Assembly: GCA_038503075.1 (NCBI GenBank)
Contig: JBCAML010000019.1
Span: 558,001-622,000 of the forward strand
Direction: 5' to 3'
DNA length: 64,000 bases
Source of the DNA: Gyromitra esculenta
Lineage: Eukaryota > Ascomycota > Pezizomycetes > Pezizales > Discinaceae
A program made the translations under genes and the position numbers. The first letter of the stretch is position 1. Each line of letters starts with the position of its first letter. Below the pieces are notes generated by a model. The model was given only the letters and a program-made list of their open reading frames with translations. It had not been told where the DNA came from and did not search any database. Positions 9,447 through 18,710 of this stretch are shown here, one piece after another.

Positions 9447-10498
9447 TCCCTTTTGAGGTCCCTGGCAACGGAGTGAAATATAGTGTGAAGTTGTGAAATG
9501 TCAGGTGTCCACCAAGCTTTTGACCATTTGGAAGGGCGTTTGGATGGGGTGCATGCAACAATTGGTTTTGTTAATGTCTTAAGATTGTCGTTGAACCATG
9601 TTTGGATGTCGTTGGTGATGGGAGAGGTTGTGAATGCTGCAACTGTTGTTTTGAGCAGAGGCCAGGGAGTGAGAGCCCAGTTGGGTGAGGAGGATGATTG
9701 CCGGAGAAGTGGTTTTTTTATAGTGATTGAGATGACAGTGTGGTCGGAGCCTGAGGCTGGGAGTTTGTTCTGCCATTTGGTGATGTAGGGTGAGAGTGGT
9801 GTATTAGCAAAGGCTAAGTCAATTACTCCATTTCTTCTGTTTGGGTCAGGGGAGTATCTGGTAAATGATCCAGGGGTGTTGAGGAGTGAGTAGCCGTGTT
9901 CCATGGCCATTTCAAAGTAGGGAGAAGATAGTGAGAGGTCTGATGACTGCAGTTTCCTTTCAGGATCGGTGGTGTAGTGATGTATGTTGAAGTCCCCTAG
10001 AACAAGGGTGGGAAGTTGGGATGATGGAAATGCGGTTTCAGGGGAAACTGATCTCAAATAACGGGATACATGACGGTTATAGACACAATAAATGGAGAGA
10101 GAGGAAAGGTAACGGCTGAACACAGTGTTAACAAAAGAGATAGAGATGCCACAAAAGTCATTTCTGAAGAATAACAAAGGAACAAAGGAGACACTGGATT
10201 CAAAGCTTTGGAGGATATAAAAGCAAGCAAGTACTTTTTCGCTTGTAGTAGTAGTTGGTGTAATAAGTGAGTAGGCTGGTGCTGCCAGGGGTGTGCCAGT
10301 CTCGCGATTGGTAGGAGGTTCCTGGATTGCAACTAGCACAGGTGGATTGGAATCAAAGGAGGAAAAAAGTGAGAGGAAAACACTATTGGACCCATTGCAA
10401 TTGTGTTGTGTGATGGTGAGGGTGGGACAATCTGTTGGTTGTTTTGTCTTTTGCAAGGTGCGTTTGGATGTAGGGTGTCGTTGGTTTTGACTCATCAT
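9425..10498 (-). pseudogene. LINE-2 ORF2, AP-endonuclease-like domain
   Basis: N-terminal part of ORF2 from ATG 10498. It is an exonuclease/endonuclease/phosphatase-fold domain with the motifs LTITQHNCNGS, IQEPP, LVLGDFNIHH, RNGVIDLAF and the catalytic SGSDHTVISI. It nicks the target DNA for target-primed reverse transcription. The frame ends in TAA at 9425, while the downstream reverse transcriptase frame starts at 9446 in another phase. One small indel therefore separates domains that should be one protein. Confidence 0.82.
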
Positions 10499-10500
10499 TA
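10496..10500 (-). promoter_or_regulatory. Overlapping stop-start TAATG between LINE-2 ORF1 and ORF2
   Basis: The ORF1 stop TAA (10500-10498) and the ORF2 ATG (10498-10496) share one base, giving UAAUG in the RNA. This arrangement is known to support termination-reinitiation in the silkworm LINE SART1. Confidence 0.75.
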
Positions 10501-12159
10501 ATTTTGGGAAACAAGGCTAACTGGGTCTACCACCATGTCGTCCTGGGCCTGGACTTCAATGGTGGGTGGTGAAAGAGGGCGGGGGGGGATTTTAGAGGCT
10601 CTTTGGCGTTGGGTGTCGAATGCATCTACTTTGATAGGGCATTCTGGTGAGGTAGCGGAGTGCTCATGACTGTCACAGTTGGAGCATTTGAGGGGTTTGG
10701 TTTCGCAGCAATCAGGCACTGGTTTGGTGTTTCCACCCTTTTCACAGCCTAAGTTGCCACAACGGTGTTGTTCTCTGGTATGGTGTTCTGCACATAGTGG
10801 GCAGGTGGGGTGTTTTTGTTTGCAAAGGGGAGCAGTATGTCCAAAGGTGTAGCAGTTGAGACATTGGGTGATGGGTAAGAAGGAGTGCATCTTTTCGCAT
10901 TTCCTGGAGCGTGAGAAGAGGTGGATGGAGTCTTTGAGTTTGGCAGCTTCCTCAGGTGCAAGGGAGATAGCAACTGAGGTGGTGGCTTTGTTTCTATCGG
11001 AGAGGAGTGGTTTGAGGTATCTGGCACCTGCAATGATGATTTCGGATGAGTATTTAATGTTAGCTGCCATAGTGGCAAACAATTCTCCTGTAGGGTTTGG
11101 GAGGGCGTGAACTGCAAGGTTGTGGATAACATATTCCATGTGTGTTGGAGCCAGAATGAAGTCATTGAAGTGGTTATCATCCACTGGAAGGGCTTCGTTG
11201 ATTGCTTTGGTGGGGTGGGAGAAGTAAGGAATATAGTCAATTGCAGGTGCGAAGGGTGATGCCAGGATGGAAACAGTGCCATTGCAGTTGACAGTTGCAG
11301 TGAAAGCGAGTGAAACTTTTGCATTAACCTTTTCCAAGGCCTTTGCAATGACGGAGGGGAGGATTGCTGCATGTTGGGAGGAGAGCTCAAATTCTTCTGG
11401 GACAGTCCTGGTAGCATAGAATCTGCGTTGCGAGGCAGGGAGTGGTTTGGGTTTGTTGGTTAGGGGAGCTGGTCTGGTTGGTGCTGGAAGTTGGTTTGCA
11501 GGTAAGTTTCTGTTGAATCCAGGGCGGGAACGAGCATCTGTTATCTCTAGCTGCCATCTGGCAGTTTCAGAGGGAGACATCCCTTTGCTGGTAAGGGGGA
11601 GAGCGGGTGGAACGTAAGAAGCTCCATTACCTTTCCTTTTCTTATTCACCTTGGGAGGGGAGAGGGAGGAGCTGGCAGTTGCAGCAACGTTGGCGTAGGT
11701 TTGGTTGGTTTGAGGGGGTTTGGAGGGTGTAGTGATAGTAGTTTTGGCTGCCCCAGTGGCAGCAAGTTGGTTAATGCCATTGAGTGCAGTGGTATGCAGT
11801 GCGAGGACGGAGGAAATATGGTCTGTGTTGTCAGAGATAATTCTCAGGTGATTGTTGATGAGCTTGTTCTCCTGAATGAGGACAAGGCATAAGGTGAGGA
11901 CGGCTTGAGTATCAGACTTTCCTGTGAGGAGGGAAGTGTGAATAGCGTCAAAAAGTTCTGTGTGAGGGTGGATTTGTTTGCCAATTGTTTCACTGAGATC
12001 GCTGGCAACAGCGGAGTAGGGTGAGGGAATAATGGGGGTCAAGTTGGGAGGAGGGAGGGTGATTCTGTGGCTGTTGGCTCTGGAATGGTGAGTAGATTGG
12101 GGAGGAAGCATACTGCTTCTCATGGGAGTGTGGGGAGTGGGTGCATTGAACTCCGACAT
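10498..12159 (-). CDS. LINE-2 ORF1, Gag-like RNA-binding protein
   Basis: 553-aa open frame from ATG 12159. The first 200 residues are Pro/Ser/Thr-rich with a basic patch (KVNKKRKGNG), and the central domain has no strong motif. The C-terminus carries a CCHC knuckle CLNCYTFGHTAPLC followed by further Cys/His clusters (CPLCAEHHTREQHRC and CSNCDSHEHSATSPEC). This ORF1 is intact although ORF2 is dead. Outside the knuckle region its sequence is not recognisably similar to the ORF1 of LINE-1 and LINE-3, even though the 5'UTRs match. Confidence 0.82.
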   Translation of the reverse strand: MSEFNAPTPHTPMRSSMLPPQSTHHSRANSHRITLPPPNLTPIIPSPYSAVASDLSETIGKQIHPHTELFDAIHTSLLTGKSDTQAVLTLCLVLIQENKLINNHLRIISDNTDHISSVLALHTTALNGINQLAATGAAKTTITTPSKPPQTNQTYANVAATASSSLSPPKVNKKRKGNGASYVPPALPLTSKGMSPSETARWQLEITDARSRPGFNRNLPANQLPAPTRPAPLTNKPKPLPASQRRFYATRTVPEEFELSSQHAAILPSVIAKALEKVNAKVSLAFTATVNCNGTVSILASPFAPAIDYIPYFSHPTKAINEALPVDDNHFNDFILAPTHMEYVIHNLAVHALPNPTGELFATMAANIKYSSEIIIAGARYLKPLLSDRNKATTSVAISLAPEEAAKLKDSIHLFSRSRKCEKMHSFLPITQCLNCYTFGHTAPLCKQKHPTCPLCAEHHTREQHRCGNLGCEKGGNTKPVPDCCETKPLKCSNCDSHEHSATSPECPIKVDAFDTQRQRASKIPPRPLSPPTIEVQAQDDMVVDPVSLVSQN

Positions 12160-12300
12160 CTTCTCGGATCCTAAGCGAGTTGAAGTGCGGGGTAGTGAAG
12201 CCTAATTGTTAAAGACTTTTTGCTGTGTGTAACGCCGTTGCAACACAAAAAGTGGAGTTGAAATTTCAATCAGGGATGATGTAGAGGGGACGGAGGATGA
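12160..12300 (-). other. LINE-2 5'UTR
   Basis: Leader of LINE-2, sharing the block gctgtgtgtaacgccgttgc and the terminal ggggacggaggatg with the 5'UTRs of LINE-1 (about 7,340-7,436) and LINE-3 (about 14,205-14,304). It probably contains the internal promoter expected for this class. The element's 5' end coincides with the LINE-3 target duplication. Confidence 0.7.
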
Positions 12301-12314
12301 TATTGATAGGGGAG

Positions 12315-14304
12315 TTTTTTTTTTTTTTGTTTAAATCATTTGATTATTGTTTCTAGGTACAAAACCGCTTATGCAACACAAAGGTTATGAAGTCAAAAAA
12401 CCTATCCCCACCAAATAAACACCCTTATCCGCCTGGGTAACATGAGAGAACACAAAGGAAAAGCAAACCAAGTACTTCCAACAGAACAAGACGATGTTCC
12501 CGTGATAAACGACTTAACGGTGCAGGGAGTATTGACAACAAATGCCTGTGAAAGTAAAGAGACTTGCAAACAACAGCTAAAAAAACAATGAGAAACAGTA
12601 GAAGTAGGTCCACAGTAGAGCCGCAGTGGAAGTAAAAAGCAGCCAGGAAAAATTCCAATCAAAGTTAGTTGGGGTTGAGCGAGTATAAGTAAAATGACCT
12701 AGAGGTCCATCTGATCATCTGCTGGGGGGGGCGGTGAGGCCTTTGAAGGGCGTGATGGGCAGCTGTTCAGGTGTGACTCATGGGGTCCGTCACAGTTGAC
12801 ACACTTAACAAGAGTGTGAGAGCAGAGGCGGTCTTTAGTTGAGCAAGAGAGTGTGGGGCAGCTATGAGCAGCAGTAGGATGAAGTCCAACACACCAGCGA
12901 CAGCATGGTTGGTTGGGGCATTTGTTTGTGTGGTGTCCAAATTTGTGACATTGGGAACACTGGGTGGAGGGTCCGAAGCGAAGTTTGCCTTCGGATCTAA
13001 CAGTGGTAGAAAAGGCAGATAAGCAAGTGCGGTTGGCGATCTCATTAGCTTTGGGGCCAGAGAGTGTGATAACAATTGAGGAAACTGTTTTCCCTCTTCG
13101 TTTTTCAGGTAGAGTGAGCCATCTGGGGGGGATGTCCATGATAAGGCCAGGGTTGAAGTTGCAGAGTTCTTGCTGAATAGCAGCGGGCTCCATAGAGGTG
13201 GGAATACCATGTACAACAAGTTGGTGTAATGGTTCGTCAAGGTGTAGGGAGCAAGCTCCTGGGATTAGGTGGAGAAATTGGCCAACTTTCCTGTAATGGG
13301 TGTTGGCAAACATGTTGTTCATGACCGTCAATGACACATTCTGGGAATGTGTGTCTATTGCCACAGACTGGATGGTGATGGAACCAATAGCAGAGTTGAG
13401 TTTATCTCTGAGTTCCGTGGGTGACCCTTGAGAAAGAGGAGTGCCGTCGTGTTTGACAATTAAACGGCGAGCACGCATGGTGGGAGATGTTGAGGGAGAG
13501 GAAGATGAAATCTTAGGGGCAGGGGCGTTAGCAGCCTGTTTGGCCTTTGCTGGTTGGGGTTTTCTCTTGGGTTTGCTGGCGGCCACCTGGGCCCATTGCA
13601 AAGGCTTTGGGGCAGGAGGAGCAGGAATTGCAGCAGCAGGAGCAGGAGCAGGAGGAGCACTTGGTGGTGCAGGTGGTGCTGGGGGCGCTGCTTTCCCTAC
13701 TGTGAGAAGGTGCATGCGCTCTTGTTTGCTTAGAGTTGGAGACTCTGGAAACATGTCTGGGAGAGGTGCTGGACTCTTAGCAGCCTCTTTCAGCAGGGTG
13801 ACCTCGCTTTGTAGATGCTGGATCATGTTAAGGAGGGAGGTGAAGTGGACGAGATTCAGTTCGTCAGCCCTTGTGAGGAACTGAATAACTGTCTTGAGGG
13901 TCATGGGGGCTCCTGTAATCCCGTTATCCTTATTTTGGACTATAGAGATCCAATTAGTGGGGTGGGAAAAAACAGGTGGTGATGGAGGAGAGGTGTCAGC
14001 TCTCTGCCGTTTCGATGGTGAGGGGGTTCTTGGTTCCGCCATGGCGGTTGCAGAGGAAGCAGGAGTGGTAGAGGCTTCGCCTCTTTGGAGAGAGGGGAAG
14101 AGAGGTGTAAAGATTCTTGCTGTGTCTTCTGAAGACATGCGATCGGAGTGGTGTTGTTAAAACAAGGATCCAACTTGTTTTTGTGAGCGGGGTAATGAAA
14201 TGAAGCCGAAGTGCTAGAGACTTTTGGCTGTGTGTAACGCCGTTGCAACGCAAAAGGTGGTGGTGAACTTTCAATCGAAGAGGTTGTAGCGGGGACTGAG
14301 AATG
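12315..14304 (-). mobile_element. LINE-3: second ORF1-only LINE (1,990 bp)
   Basis: Complete element: poly(A) seen as 14 T at 12315-12328, a 3'UTR of about 370 bp nearly identical to LINE-1, an intact ORF1 and a 5'UTR. It is flanked by the perfect 14-bp duplication tattgataggggag (12301-12314, 14305-14318). It lacks ORF2. It inserted directly against the 5' end of LINE-2 in the same orientation. Confidence 0.88.
12699..14138 (-). CDS. LINE-3 ORF1, Gag-like protein
   Basis: Intact 479-aa frame from ATG 14138 to TAG 12699. The N-terminus has the Ser/Pro-rich KRQRADTSPPS patch, followed by an acidic/hydrophobic segment, a Pro/Ala linker with a Lys-rich run, and a central conserved domain (RARRLIVKHDGTPLSQGSP). 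Three zinc-binding clusters close the protein: CSQCHKFGHHTNKC, CCRWCVGLHPTAAHSC and CVNCDGPHESHLNSC. It probably binds element RNA. Because it is the only protein of the element, any replication must borrow an ORF2 from another LINE. Confidence 0.85.
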   Translation of the reverse strand: MSSEDTARIFTPLFPSLQRGEASTTPASSATAMAEPRTPSPSKRQRADTSPPSPPVFSHPTNWISIVQNKDNGITGAPMTLKTVIQFLTRADELNLVHFTSLLNMIQHLQSEVTLLKEAAKSPAPLPDMFPESPTLSKQERMHLLTVGKAAPPAPPAPPSAPPAPAPAAAIPAPPAPKPLQWAQVAASKPKRKPQPAKAKQAANAPAPKISSSSPSTSPTMRARRLIVKHDGTPLSQGSPTELRDKLNSAIGSITIQSVAIDTHSQNVSLTVMNNMFANTHYRKVGQFLHLIPGACSLHLDEPLHQLVVHGIPTSMEPAAIQQELCNFNPGLIMDIPPRWLTLPEKRRGKTVSSIVITLSGPKANEIANRTCLSAFSTTVRSEGKLRFGPSTQCSQCHKFGHHTNKCPNQPCCRWCVGLHPTAAHSCPTLSCSTKDRLCSHTLVKCVNCDGPHESHLNSCPSRPSKASPPPPADDQMDL

Positions 14305-14318
14305 TATTGATAGGGGAG

Positions 14319-14860
14319 TATGAGGCAGCTTACATTAGTGGTAATAGGTTGCTAATAGTACGTGCTTGCAGTGGTAGGTTTCGGTGGTAAATAGCTCTAA
14401 CCTAGAGGGGAATACCCCTCCTATTTATACACATCTTTAGGTGCTTTGGTAGCACTATGGAGGTTTCTCGAGCTCGCTGCCAAGTCAAAGAATATGGAGG
14501 TAATCCTTCGGTCCTTTGTCTTTGCAGTTTCATGGAATATGACTTCCTTGGTCATAAGGTATCATTTAACGTCATTCTATTGAATCAAAGGCTAATATTT
14601 GAAACAAGCAATCGATATATGACGTCCTGAGTCAACTAGAAAGCTCGCAATCAGGCCCATGCACAACAAATATCAATATATGACGTTGATACGCCAAAAA
14701 GCCTGCAATCAAGCCTTGCAATCAAGCCCGTGCGCAGCAAGACAATGATAATATGACGATCTAGTATATACTGGAGGCATCATGCTCGGACCTTCGCAGA
14801 AGAATCCTATGATGTATCAAGGCTTCAAAGAAATGGAGGAAGCTTCTGTGGGGTGCATAA
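14319..14860. other. Upstream region of H3-like gene with short direct repeats
   Basis: No gene seen. Between about 14,605 and 14,760 the motif ATATGACGT/A recurs three times, spaced by imperfect copies of GCAATCAAGCCCGTGC. TGACGTC and TGAGTCA resemble CRE and AP-1 type bZIP sites. Function not established. Confidence 0.4.
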
Positions 14861-14865
14861 TTGGC

Positions 14866-14872
14866 TATATAA
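14866..14872 (+). promoter_or_regulatory. TATA box of H3-like gene
   Basis: TATATAA about 100 bp before the ATG at 14967, followed by a pyrimidine-rich leader (ctcatccccttctctcttct). Confidence 0.5.
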
Positions 14873-14966
14873 GGAGGGCATATCCCTCATCCCCTTCTCT
14901 CTTCTTCATCTCCTTACCAACCTTCCTCACTGCCCCTGCCTTGCTGCCCTAGCTACTGCTTTACAT

Positions 14967-16095
14967 ATGCCTTATTACCACCTTACTAAAACCACTACTG
15001 TTCCTACCAGTACTATAGCTCGCACAAAGAATGTTCAGAAACGGATAGATGCCGCCAAAGCCGCCGCCCCCAACTCCCCAGTTGCTGACCCCCCCATTGC
15101 TGACCCCCCCGTTGCCAACCCCCCCGTTGTCAAGCCCCCCGTTGTCAAGCCCAACTCCTCCTCCTCCTCCTCCTCCAGCTCTAGCTCCAGCTCCAGCTCC
15201 GACTCTGACAACAACAAAGACAATGGCAGTGCTGGCCCCTTCAACCTCCGTCCTGCCAAGACCAAGAAGCCCTGTCAGAAACCAAGAACAGGCGCTCAGG
15301 GGGCTATCCCCAAAGGCATACGCCGCCGTAAGCCAGGGCAACGTGCCCTGCTTGAAATCCACAAGTATCAAAAAAACGGCAATCTGCTCATTCCCCGCGC
15401 CTTTCACGGATTAAGGATTGGGTATAGGGTTAGGTTTCGGTTAGATGGTTGTTATGGGTTCGGAGGTTGTTGTATAATGTTATTGTATTTCGGTTGTTAT
15501 CGGTTGTTGGTTTGTTGGGAAAAGCGGGGTATTTAAAGGACGGATTTTGGTTATTCTTTGTCTTCTTCTTCTTCTTTCCTTAAGAAACGTTCTTACTTTA
15601 CTTCTGCTGTATCACTTTAATGCTACTTCGATTCTACCTCAGAATCTTCGCAGTCGCTATCACTCTAGAAACCTTTACACTTAACTCACCTTGAGTTAGA
15701 CCCCCATAGGACCTGTAGAAACATCGTATACCTTGTCGCTTGACCCTTCGTTAAGTAGCTCTGCTCACCTTCAGGGATACTGAAGGGCTTAACAAGGGCC
15801 ATACCGTGAGAGCGCCCCATTTGCCCGAGTGGTTCGCGAGATTTCTGTCGACTTTGTGGGGGAGCATCTGGGGTGGGAAGCCGCAGCTGTAGAAGCGCTG
15901 CAATATGTTGTGGAGGAGCATCTAACAGTCAAATTTTGTAGTAAGTTTCATAGATCATTGACCCTAATACTTACCACCTACTAACCTTCTGCAGTGTCTC
16001 AGGACGCCGCTTTCCAAGCCAAACACCAAACGGTTCAGACGAAGGATATGGCGCTCCTCGATACATGGAAGAGGAAGAGATCTGGGGGGATTTAG
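14967..16095 (+). pseudogene. Divergent histone H3 / CENP-A-like gene disrupted by a solo LTR
   Basis: Leaving out the LTR and one copy of its gcgcc target duplication, exons 14967-15401 plus 15817-15940 and 15995-16095 form one 219-codon frame. The intron is 15941-15994 (gtaagt...ctgcag). The product has a long tail containing ARTK at residues 18-21, a Pro-rich PPV repeat and a Ser tract. The H3 fold follows: RRKPGQRALLEIHKYQK (alphaN), PFARVVREI (alpha1), WEAAAVEALQ (alpha2) and a C-terminal TKDMALLDTWKRKR helix. Loop 1 is one residue longer than in H3 and has Trp where H3 has Phe, as in CENP-A proteins. It would package chromatin, possibly centromeric. Apart from the LTR the frame is intact, so the disruption is recent. 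Whether another functional copy exists cannot be seen here. Confidence 0.75.
15402..15811 (+). repeat. Solo LTR-A in the H3-like gene
   Basis: 410-bp solo LTR, TTTCACGG...CCGTGAGA, flanked by the exact 5-bp duplication gcgcc (15397-15401, 15812-15816). It carries TATTTAAA, the R start TTAAGAAACGTTC and the U5 hairpin. It splits the H3-like fold between alphaN and alpha1. Confidence 0.92.
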
Positions 16096-16141
16096 AGGGG
16101 ATATGGCAATACATGCACTGTATCATACGCCACATGCCCCG

Positions 16142-16549
16142 TCTTACGGTTTGACCTTCATTAAGCCCTTCAGTATCCCTGAAGGTGAGCTGTGCTACTT
16201 AAACGAAAGGTCTAGCGACAAGGTATACGATGTTTCTACAAGTCCTACGTGGGTTCAACTCCAGGTGAGTTAAGTGTAAAGGTTTCACAGTGACAGTGAC
16301 CGCGGGGATTCTGAGGTAGAATCAAGGTATGATTAAAACAATACAGTAGAAGTAATGTAAGAACGTTGCTTAAGGAAAGAGAAAAGAAGATACAAGCGAG
16401 CCAAATCCATCCTTTAAATACCCCGCTTTCCAACCAACATGACTCATAACTGATAGCAACTGAAACACAAAGACATTATACTCCTAACCGAGATCCTGTC
16501 GCAACCCATACAACACTCTTGACCCATCTATTCTATCATATCCATGAAA
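16142..16549 (-). repeat. Solo LTR-A downstream of the H3-like gene
   Basis: 408 bp, flanked by ccccg (16137-16141, 16550-16554). It lies 46 bp after the H3-like stop and could supply or disturb the 3' end. Confidence 0.88.
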
Positions 16550-17401
16550 CCCCGATACTACTATATTCTTAATTTTTGCTTTGCTTCTTCCTATTGATCG
16601 CTTCTAATTGCTTGCTTGCTTACTTTATTACTTCCTAGATTACCTCTTATATTTCCTATTGGATCCGATTCCCTTGCTTTATTCCCTATTTGGTTATCTG
16701 GTCTTCGTTTCCTATTGGGTCGTTTCCTATTGGGTTTTCTTATTGGTCTAGATATTGATTATACAGGCTTGATTTTGGCGTTTTTGGCGTTTTGGCGTTT
16801 TAGGTTAGGATGATATGATGAGCTAGAGGGATTAGGGGCATATTATTGGGCTTAGATGGATACTATTGTGATAAGCATCAATATTTTGAATATAATTCTC
16901 TATTCATACGCCACCTCAAGTGCATCAGCTAGTAGGCATACATACACCGTTGAAGAGCGCACCTAGACTAAATTAACATTAATACATACTCCTGGTAGTG
17001 ATGAAGCTACCCTATGTTAGTATCACTAAGGACGGGGCCCCATTTGAATGGAGCCTCAACGGGGAACCACAATATCAGAGGGCGGGGCACTGTTTGAGCG
17101 GGGCACCGTCAGGGCACCGCTATATTTGAGAATGGGGCACCATTTGAGCACGGCACCATCGGGGCGAGTTGCAAGGGAATATTATTGCCTCCCCCCGCCC
17201 CAAGACGACTGCTATGTGGGAAGGGGGGCATGGCCAAATCGTCTTCAAAGAGATAGCTTTCTTCAACAGCAATTGAATCATTGTCATCGACAATGTCTTC
17301 TGCCATGCTTTCATCAGCGATATCGATAGTATCGGGTGATATAATCGGGTCTTCTTTAGAAAGACCAAGTGATCCAAGTGCAGGAGTAGCACTAATGGCC
17401 G
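16550..17401. other. Gene-free low-complexity stretch
   Basis: A T-rich tract repeats ttcctattggg near 16,640-16,760. At 17,030-17,170 a degenerate tandem of ggggcaccatttgag units follows. A short acidic minus-strand frame at 17,109-17,306 has no recognisable domain. Confidence 0.5.
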
Positions 17402-17747
17402 TTTCACGGATGAAGTCAAGTGATGGGTAAGGGTTTGGTAAAAGGTTGCCACGGGTTATGGGGTTCAGGGAATAATGTCTTTGTTGTTTGGTATCTTTCG
17501 GTTAAGAGTTAACAGCAGGAAAGCAGGGTATTTAACTGATGGATTTCGGTCGTTCTTGTTGTTTCTTCCTTTCTTTCCTTAAGCAACGATCTCGTTACCT
17601 TCTCTTGTATTTGCTAGAATACTATCTCAGTTCAACCACAGAACCTTCGCTGTCGCTGTCCCCCTTACGCTGCACTTAACTCACCTCAAGTTTAACCCCT
17701 GTAGGACTTGTAGAAACCTCGCACTCTTCGAGCGTGTTAAAACCTCA
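17402..17747 (+). repeat. Truncated LTR-A
   Basis: U3-R and part of U5 of LTR-A, starting TTTCACGG. It is cut at 17,747 by the TIR element alpha before the U5 hairpin and the terminal CCGTGAGA. Confidence 0.75.
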
Positions 17748-18154
17748 ATCAGCAAAAAGTTTGACATTCCCTCCAGGGCACCCAGTGGCACCCAGTGGCA
17801 CCCAGGAATTATGATTTTGGATTTTCAAAAAACCCGTTATTTATTTAAATACATACTAGCAAAATAATACTACCCCCAAATTTTGGACCCATTTCATGCA
17901 TCAATGACTTCCAATTTTACATATGTAAGTTCTATTATTCCTTACTTTCCACAAAAAGGTCATTTTCAAACACCCCTGTTGCACAAGGAATAAAAAATGA
18001 AAAAAATATTCTGAAGAGGTGGTTAATAAATGAATCATACTCAGCTAGCTGATACCAAATTTTTTTGTGAGTGGACAGGGTGGACTGGGTACGACCAGGT
18101 GCCACTGGGGGGACACTGGGTGCCACTGGAGGGAATGTCATACTTTTTGCTGAT
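17748..18154. mobile_element. TIR element alpha (407 bp, non-coding)
   Basis: Inverted ends ATCAGCAAAAAGTTTGACAT and, reversed from the right, ATCAGCAAAAAGTATGACAT. The homology continues through CCCTCCAG to a repeated CACCCAGTGG motif. The interior is AT-rich and encodes nothing. The left flank is an LTR and the right flank an integrase gene, so the flanks do not match and no target duplication is visible. This suggests recombination or deletion at this element. Confidence 0.7.
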
Positions 18155-18710
18155 GTTCATCGAAACGAAGATCTGATCGTTAACTTGGTAGGTAGGAGCT
18201 GGCATCTGATATTTATTTGTTGCTGTTTCTTGGATATCTTGGGCCACTCGAATCTGTGTTTGGAGATAATCATACAACTCTTGCATAGTAACTGCAAAGG
18301 TAGATGCATCTATGCTTTGAGCGGTAGCTGCTGAGGGGATAACAAAAGTATCAAAGCGGGGGTGATAGCTGTAATTGGCGAAAAACAGGGAAACTTTAGT
18401 ACTTGTTGACTCCTGGTTATTGGCAGAGAACTTGGCCATGGGTAACCACCTACTCCAGTCTTCTTGCTGATATGATACGTAGGATCAGAGGTATTGTTCC
18501 ATGACAGTGTTTAGTCTTTCAGTCTGCCCGTCAGTTTCGGGATGAAAGGCGGTAGACATTCAAGGTTGAATCTCTAGGCATTGACATAACTCCTTCCAGA
18601 AGTTTGCAGTGAATTGGGTATCAAGATCAGAGGTAATGTGCGTTAGCAGGCCATGTAATTTCCAGATGTGCTATAAGTATAAATCTGCTACATCTTAGGA
18701 GTTGATCATA
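18155..18710 (-). pseudogene. Gyp-3 integrase, C-terminal part
   Basis: Decayed integrase coding DNA on the minus strand. Recognisable pieces include AFHPETDGQTERL-like sequence, LPMAKFSANNQESTSTKVS and FFANYSYHPRF, the usual catalytic-core end and C-terminal start of Ty3/gypsy integrases. The frame is broken by stops and by two LTRs on its right and element alpha on its left. Confidence 0.75.

Noticed and set aside
14967..15536. Continuous protein running from the Pro/Ser tail into the LTR
   Set aside because: The frame after 15,401 is LTR sequence bounded by gcgcc duplications; the H3 fold resumes at 15,817.
17109..17306. Acidic minus-strand open frame (many Asp/Glu) near the tandem repeat
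   Set aside because: No domain, lies in low-complexity DNA and is cut by repeat boundaries; composition alone does not make a gene.
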